Shown here piece by piece: positions 59,402-64,000 of a stretch of DNA of 64,000 nt; the stretch's first letter is position 1; each line of letters opens with the position of its first letter. The notes under the pieces are model-generated. The model was not told the origin of the DNA and did no database searches. It worked only from the letters and a program-made list of their open reading frames with translations. The position numbers and the translations under genes were made by a program. Origin of the DNA: Fundidesulfovibrio magnetotacticus (GTDB lineage Bacteria; Desulfobacterota; Desulfovibrionia; Desulfovibrionales; Desulfovibrionaceae); contig NZ_BLTE01000011.1 of NCBI RefSeq assembly GCF_013019105.1, forward strand, positions 1 through 64,000. The letters are read 5' to 3'.

Positions 59402-60108
59402 ACCTTCTGGAACTGCGCGGCGTGCACTGCGGCTATCAGGGCCGCCCGGTGCTTTCGGGGCTGGACCTCTCCCTGGCCCCGGGCGAGCGCCTGGGCCTTG
59501 CGGGCCACACCGGCAGCGGCAAGACCACGCTGCTCAAGGTGATCATGGGCCTCGTGCGCCCGGAGCAGGGGGACGTGCTCGTGGAGGGCGCGCCCCTGCA
59601 TGCGGCCGGGGGGCTGCTCCAGGCCCGGCGCAGCCTGGGCTACCTCTTCCAGAACCCCGACGACCAGCTCTTCTGCCCCACGGTGCTTGAGGACGTGGCC
59701 TTCGGGCCGCTCAACCTGGGCGTGAAGCCCGCCGAGGCCCGGGACCTGGCCGTCGCCTGCCTGGAGCTGGTGGGTCTGGCAGGTTTCGAGGAGCGCCTGA
59801 CCCACTGCCTCTCGGGCGGCGAGAAGCGCCTGGTCTCCCTGGCCGGGGTGCTGGCCATGCGTCCCAAGGCCCTGCTCCTGGACGAGCCGACCACCGGGCT
59901 CGACCCCGCAAGCAAGGACCGCGTGGCCGGGGTGCTCGAAGGGCTGGACCTGGCCCTGCTGGTGGTCTCCCACGAGTGGGACTTCCTGGCCCAGGTGGCC
60001 CGCCGCCACGTCCTTCTGGACCACGGCCACCTCCACCCGGCCCATGAGGCCCCCCACTTCCACCGCCACGTGCACCCCCTGGGCTCCATACCCCACGAGC
60101 ACGCCTGA
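59398..60108 (+). CDS. cbiO: ECF transporter ATP-binding protein, CbiO type
   Basis: 236 aa. Walker A LAGHTGSGKTTLLKVI, Q-loop LFQNPDDQLFCPTVLEDVAF, signature CLSGGEKRLVSLAGVLA, Walker B LLLDEPTTGLD and switch His VVSHEWDF. The last 30 residues are His-rich (HGHLHPAHEAPHFHRHVHP), like many zinc- or nickel-related ATPases. It is the last gene of cbiMQO. Confidence 0.94.
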   Translation: MNLLELRGVHCGYQGRPVLSGLDLSLAPGERLGLAGHTGSGKTTLLKVIMGLVRPEQGDVLVEGAPLHAAGGLLQARRSLGYLFQNPDDQLFCPTVLEDVAFGPLNLGVKPAEARDLAVACLELVGLAGFEERLTHCLSGGEKRLVSLAGVLAMRPKALLLDEPTTGLDPASKDRVAGVLEGLDLALLVVSHEWDFLAQVARRHVLLDHGHLHPAHEAPHFHRHVHPLGSIPHEHA

Positions 60109-60152
60109 AAGGACAGTGGACGCAAGGCCCCCATCCGGGCCATAAAAGCCCC

Positions 60153-61208
60153 ATGGAACCGCGCTATCGCGTGCTGCACGTGGCCAACTCCCTGGGCCTG
60201 GGGGGCACCGAGAAGGCCATGCAGCTCATGGCCTCCCACCTGGACCGGGAGCGTTTCGAGCCCTATGTCCACAGCCCCCTGGACGGGCCGCGCCGGGCGC
60301 TGCTCAGGGCTGCCGGGGTCCCCGTTTTCGCGGGGGGCGACCTGCTGGCCGTGCTGGAGCGCCTGAAGCCCCACGTGGTGCACCTGCACCGCGCGGGCTG
60401 GCCCGAGCCCGGCCCTCTCTCCGCCGTGAAGCGCTTCGGTCCCCGCGCTGTGGTGGAGACCAACGTCTTCGGCCGCTTCGATCCCACGCCGCTGGCCCGC
60501 ACCATCCACCTGCACCTGCACATCTCCCGCTTCTGTCTGGAACGCGTGCTGGCCCATCACCCGGGGCAGGCCGATCCGGCGCGCCTGCGCGTGCTGCACT
60601 ACCCCGTGGACACCGACCGCCTGGGCGAACTGGCCCCGGAGCGCGACTTCTCGCTGCCGACGGCGGCACGGCTCGCCCGGCCCGATCCCGGCAAGTGGTC
60701 GGCCCTGATCTGCCCGGCGCTCACGGCGCTCAAGAGCCTCGTGCCGGACTTCCGCTTCCTGGTGGTGGGGGCCGTGCCCGGCTTCGAGGACTTCGTGCGC
60801 GACCAGGGCCTCGCGGACAACGTGGAGCTCTGCCCGCCCGTGCTGGACGACGCCGAGATCGCCGCCTTCCTGGGCCGGGCCACCCAGCTGGCCCACGCCA
60901 ACGACACGGGAGAGTCCTTCGGGCTGGCCATCGCCGAGGCCATGGCCTCGGGCCTGCCCGTGGTGACGCACCCCGCCGAGGGCCAGCGCGACAACGCCCA
61001 ACTGGAGCTGGTGGACCACGGCGTCACCGGGCTGGTGGCCGCCACCGCCGAGGACTACGCCCAGGCCCAGGCCTGGCTCTGGCGCAACCCGGAGCGGGCG
61101 CGCGCCATGGGCCTGGCCGGGCGCGAGAAGGCCCGCCGGTTCTTCCGCGCCCAGGAGATCGGCCGCCAGCTGGGGGCGATCTACCTTGAACTCCTGGAGG
61201 GGGCGTGA
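60153..61208 (+). CDS. Glycosyltransferase family 4-like
   Basis: 351 aa, GT-B fold. N-terminal YRVLHVANSLGLGGTEKAMQ with the glycine-rich acceptor loop; C-terminal donor site NDTGESFGLAIAEAMASGLP with the E-x7-E pair. The sugar and acceptor are unknown, probably an envelope polysaccharide. It starts 44 bases after cbiO; its stop overlaps the next glycosyltransferase as GTGA. Confidence 0.9.
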   Translation: MEPRYRVLHVANSLGLGGTEKAMQLMASHLDRERFEPYVHSPLDGPRRALLRAAGVPVFAGGDLLAVLERLKPHVVHLHRAGWPEPGPLSAVKRFGPRAVVETNVFGRFDPTPLARTIHLHLHISRFCLERVLAHHPGQADPARLRVLHYPVDTDRLGELAPERDFSLPTAARLARPDPGKWSALICPALTALKSLVPDFRFLVVGAVPGFEDFVRDQGLADNVELCPPVLDDAEIAAFLGRATQLAHANDTGESFGLAIAEAMASGLPVVTHPAEGQRDNAQLELVDHGVTGLVAATAEDYAQAQAWLWRNPERARAMGLAGREKARRFFRAQEIGRQLGAIYLELLEGA

Positions 61209-62488
61209 GCGCGGCCTTCGAGGCCTACACCCGGGCCGTGCTCTCCTTCCGCCTGGGCGCGGGGAGCGGCGGCTACGCCACGGCCCCGGCCGGTCCCCAG
61301 GCCCTGGAGCCCGTGCTGCGCCGCGCGCGAGGAGCCCTTTGCTGCGCGCTCCTGGGCGTGGGGAGCGGAGCGTTCGCCCGGGACCTGGCCAGGGCGCTGC
61401 CCGAAGGGACGCAGTTCGTCGTGCTGGAGACCGACCCGGACCAGACCCTGGCCCACGGGTCCGGGCTGCCGCTCCTGGCCGACGCCTCCCCCGTGGCCCT
61501 GGCCTGGATGCTGCTGACGTGCGGCCTCACCCGGCCCGGGACCTTCCTGGTCCTGAATCCGGAAATCGCCGACGAGGGGGCCCGCGAGCGCCTGCGCACC
61601 GTGCAGCGCCTTCACGCGGCCTTCGAGCCCCTGGACCTGCCGGACCTTCCCCAGGCTTCCACGCCGCCCTCGCGGGCCGTCGTGGGCGGACGGTCCCTCC
61701 CCGGGCCGGACGCCCCGGGCGAGGGCTCCCGGCAGGGAGCATCCCAGGACGCCCCGGGCCGGGACCCGGCTGGTGGCAGGGGCCTGCGCCGCGCGCCCGC
61801 GCCGCTTACCTTGGCGGCCATCCTTCACCCGGATGAACCGGATCTGGCGGATTTCTTCTCCGCTCTGCCGTCCTGCGCGGACAGGGCCGTGTTTCTCTGG
61901 GACGCCCAGGCGGCCCCGGGGAGTCCTCCCCCCTGCCCCGTGCCCGCCCTGCATCTGGCGCACCCCCTCCAGGACGACTTCGCGGCCCAGCGCAATCGCC
62001 TGTTGGAGGCTTGCGGCCCCGGCTGGACGCTCTCCCTGGACGCCGACGAGCGCCTTACCCCCGGGTTGACGGCGCTTCTGCCCGCGCTCACGGCGCAGGG
62101 GACCTGCCGGTCCTTTGCCTTCGAGCGGCGCACCCTCTGTCCGCAGGGAGTGCGCGTGGGCTGGGGGCTCTGGCCCGATCTCCAGGTGCGCCTGTTCGTG
62201 AACGGCCCCGGGGTGCGCTACGTCCGCCCCGTGCACGAGCGCCTGGAAGGCCTGGATGGGCCTACGGGACTGGTGCTGGGCGCGGGCATCCGGCACCTCT
62301 CGGGGCTCCTCAAGGACGAGGCCCTGCTGGCGGCCAAGCATGCCCTCTTCGACCGCGCCGGGGGCCGGGGCGCGCTGCACCGGCTCAACAGGGAGTATCC
62401 GGCCCTGCCCGAAGCCTATTTCGCCGCGCTCCGGGAAGGCCCGGCGGCGGGTCTGTGGCCGGGACGGGTGGCTTTCGCGCCCCTTTGA
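61205..62488 (+). CDS. Two-domain glycosyltransferase family 2-like protein
   Basis: 427 aa, GTG start coupled to the upstream gene. The N-terminal ~150 residues have a Rossmann-like CALLGVGSGAFARDLARALP and no clear family. An Ala/Gly/Pro-rich linker (about 160-200) follows. The C-terminal ~220 residues resemble short GT2 enzymes: DDFAAQRNRLLEACGPGWTL, SLDADERLTPG with the metal-binding DAD, and LFVNGPGVRYVRPVHERLEG. The function is probably glycan assembly together with the GT4 enzyme. Confidence 0.8.
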   Translation: MSAAFEAYTRAVLSFRLGAGSGGYATAPAGPQALEPVLRRARGALCCALLGVGSGAFARDLARALPEGTQFVVLETDPDQTLAHGSGLPLLADASPVALAWMLLTCGLTRPGTFLVLNPEIADEGARERLRTVQRLHAAFEPLDLPDLPQASTPPSRAVVGGRSLPGPDAPGEGSRQGASQDAPGRDPAGGRGLRRAPAPLTLAAILHPDEPDLADFFSALPSCADRAVFLWDAQAAPGSPPPCPVPALHLAHPLQDDFAAQRNRLLEACGPGWTLSLDADERLTPGLTALLPALTAQGTCRSFAFERRTLCPQGVRVGWGLWPDLQVRLFVNGPGVRYVRPVHERLEGLDGPTGLVLGAGIRHLSGLLKDEALLAAKHALFDRAGGRGALHRLNREYPALPEAYFAALREGPAAGLWPGRVAFAPL

Positions 62489-62553
62489 CGTTGCGTTGCG
62501 CGGCCAAGAGGGCTAAAGCTCTCAACAGGCCTTAAGGCCGAGAAAGGTCTCCG

Positions 62554-64000
62554 ATGCGCATCGTCTGCCCTCAATGCGGCTACAGCCGGGATATCCCAGC
62601 CGACAAGGTTCCGGCTCGTTCCGCTATCGCCACCTGCCCCAAGTGCCAGTTCCGCTTCCGTTTCCGGGGGCGAGACAGCCTGCCCGCCGAGGAGCCCGCT
62701 CCCGAGGAGCCGGTGTATCCGCCGCGTCCCTCCAGGCCCCGCACGGACTGGAATCCCGGCCGCCCTGCCCCGGCCGCGCAATCCTTCGAGCCCAGCCAGA
62801 AACTCTACGGGGCCGAGCCCGAGCCCGCGCCCCCCGTCCAGCCCAGGCCCCAGGCCCGCTGGCTCCCGGACCCGGAGCCGGCTCCGGAGGCAGACCCCTA
62901 CGACGCCCCGGCGCGCAGGCGGCCCGCGCAGCCAGAGGACGACGACTTCGCCCGGCCCCCCTTCGTTCCCGCCCGCGAGCCGGAGCCCGATCCCGAGCCC
63001 TGGCGCGCTCCGGCCGCGCCCGCTCCGCCCGCATCCCCGGCGCGCGCGTCCGTCCAGGCGCGCCGTCAGACGTTCGAGCCTGTCCCGCCTCCGGTCCAGG
63101 CGCCGAACGGCACGCGCATCTGGAGCCAGCCGCCCGGCGACGACGGCGAATTTCAGGCCCCTCCGGGCCATACCGGCCAGGACGTCCGGCCCCCGGCCGA
63201 TCCCTGGGACATCCGCGGCAACGAGCCCTCCCAGGGGCGCTTCGTGCCCACGGACGATTTCGACGACGCCCCCGCGGCGCCTGCGGCGCGCCGCGCCCAG
63301 GTCCGGGTGGAGCGGACCCAGAATCAGGCATGGGCCAACGACCCCGACGCGCCGCTGCCGGAAGAGCAGCCCCAGGACGTGCAGCCTTCCGAGGCCGTGG
63401 CCGGGGAGGACTCCGTGCGCGACATCTGGGCCAGGCTGCAGGCCATGGGCGGCGAGACCCGGCCGCGCCAGTCCGGCGGCCCCGAGCAAGCCGAGGCCCC
63501 CGGGCACGGGCATCCCCCGGCGCGCCACGACGGCCCGGCCCCCTGGGAGACCCTGGAGCACCACGGCGTGGTCCCGGCCTACCTGAACACGGCCAAGGCC
63601 ATCCTCGTGCGGCCGGGCGATTTCTTCGACCAGCTGCCCCCCATGGAGGGCGTGCTGCGCCCCCTGGTGTTCGCCCTGGTCACGTGCCTCGTGGCGGTGC
63701 TCGCGGGCGTGGTGTGGAACTCCTTCGGCCTTGGCCCCAACCTTTCGGAACTGGGCCGCACGGACGGCTTCCAGGGCCTGGGCAGGGGGCCGGTGGGCGG
63801 TCTGGCCATGCTGGGGCTCGCGCCCATCGTGCTGGCGGGTTTCGTCTACCTGGACGCGGGGCTCGGGCACCTGCTGCTGGGGCTTCTGCGCTCCGCCACG
63901 CGGCCCTTCGCGGAGACCTTCCGCACGCTGTGCTACGCCGGCGCTCCCTGGCTGCTCTCGCTCTTGCCGGTTCCGTATTCCTATCTTATTCCGGTTGTGT
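62554..64000 (+). CDS. Zinc-ribbon/proline-rich membrane protein, Yip1-like (3' truncated by window)
   Basis: At least 482 aa; the frame is open at the window edge. The N-terminal MJ0042-type zinc ribbon has CPQCGYSRDIPADK and CPKCQFRFRF. A very long Pro/Ala/Glu-rich disordered linker follows (about 40-320). The C-terminal part begins at VVPAYLNTAKAILVRPGDFF, typical of Yip1-domain proteins, with helices such as PLVFALVTCLVAVLAGVVW. The role is unknown, possibly membrane trafficking or a sensor. AAAGG lies about 8 bases before the ATG. Confidence 0.82.
   Translation, partial: MRIVCPQCGYSRDIPADKVPARSAIATCPKCQFRFRFRGRDSLPAEEPAPEEPVYPPRPSRPRTDWNPGRPAPAAQSFEPSQKLYGAEPEPAPPVQPRPQARWLPDPEPAPEADPYDAPARRRPAQPEDDDFARPPFVPAREPEPDPEPWRAPAAPAPPASPARASVQARRQTFEPVPPPVQAPNGTRIWSQPPGDDGEFQAPPGHTGQDVRPPADPWDIRGNEPSQGRFVPTDDFDDAPAAPAARRAQVRVERTQNQAWANDPDAPLPEEQPQDVQPSEAVAGEDSVRDIWARLQAMGGETRPRQSGGPEQAEAPGHGHPPARHDGPAPWETLEHHGVVPAYLNTAKAILVRPGDFFDQLPPMEGVLRPLVFALVTCLVAVLAGVVWNSFGLGPNLSELGRTDGFQGLGRGPVGGLAMLGLAPIVLAGFVYLDAGLGHLLLGLLRSATRPFAETFRTLCYAGAPWLLSLLPVPYSYLIPVV

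Overview
The window is a GC-rich chromosomal segment that looks like a sulfate-reducing Desulfovibrionaceae-type deltaproteobacterium. That placement is an inference from gene content: a receiver-carrying Lon protease beside an NtrB/NtrC-like pair, a citrate/homocitrate-synthase-family protein with a Cache tail, a TauE/SafE exporter with Usp proteins, and SulP and Mo/W-pterin enzymes. No rRNA, tRNA, insertion sequence, prophage or CRISPR array was seen. Gene density is high and many neighbours overlap by ATGA/GTGA.

Layout. 0.1-9.2 kb is a signalling block: a Cache-HAMP-PP2C phosphatase, a histidine kinase and a sigma-54 response regulator, then (minus strand) a Lon protease with a receiver domain inserted in front of its Walker A. 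An AT-rich DUF262/DUF1524 (GmrSD-like) defence gene sits between the regulator and the Lon gene. 9.5-12.5 kb is an operon for a TauE/SafE permease with universal-stress proteins. 13.0-18.8 kb holds a TetR regulator, a SnoaL-like protein, two UbiD-type decarboxylases and a UbiX prenyltransferase, with the same 14-bp palindrome in front of two of the transcription units. 19.0-21.0 kb has a lipoprotein, a zinc-ribbon protein and AzlCD. 21.1-26.4 kb carries a molybdopterin oxidoreductase, a CobW-type metallochaperone, a beta-propeller protein and a lytic transglycosylase. 26.5-30.9 kb has tandem HD-GYP proteins and a SulP transporter.

31.0-41.1 kb is on the minus strand: an M48 protease, then an apparent seven-gene operon (Lon-like protease, unknown protein, citrate/homocitrate-synthase-like protein with Cache tail, K+ channel, cyclic-nucleotide-binding protein, MerR-like protein, membrane protein with a GspG-like tail). 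41.3-45.7 kb has a chemoreceptor, a TPR protein, a CBS protein and a zinc ribbon. 45.7-46.6 kb is gene-free and packed with hairpins. 46.6-49.1 kb is pabC-pabB-pabA (folate). 49.4-53.4 kb has a DUF318/TIGR03943 permease pair, an ADP-ribosylglycohydrolase, a receiver, an EF-hand protein and mntP. 53.4-53.85 kb is a second hairpin-rich gap. 53.8-60.1 kb has class I aldolase, a znuA-znuC-znuB-fur operon with a 25-bp palindrome at its promoter, and a divergent cbiM-cbiQ-cbiO ECF transporter without cbiN. 60.2-64 kb has two glycosyltransferases and the start of a zinc-ribbon/membrane protein that runs off the window.

Most notable points: the Lon-receiver fusion and its split locus; the UbiD/UbiX cassette with twin operators; a modular hairpin repeat family present in at least four copies; and the Zur-like palindrome shared by two metal transport operons.
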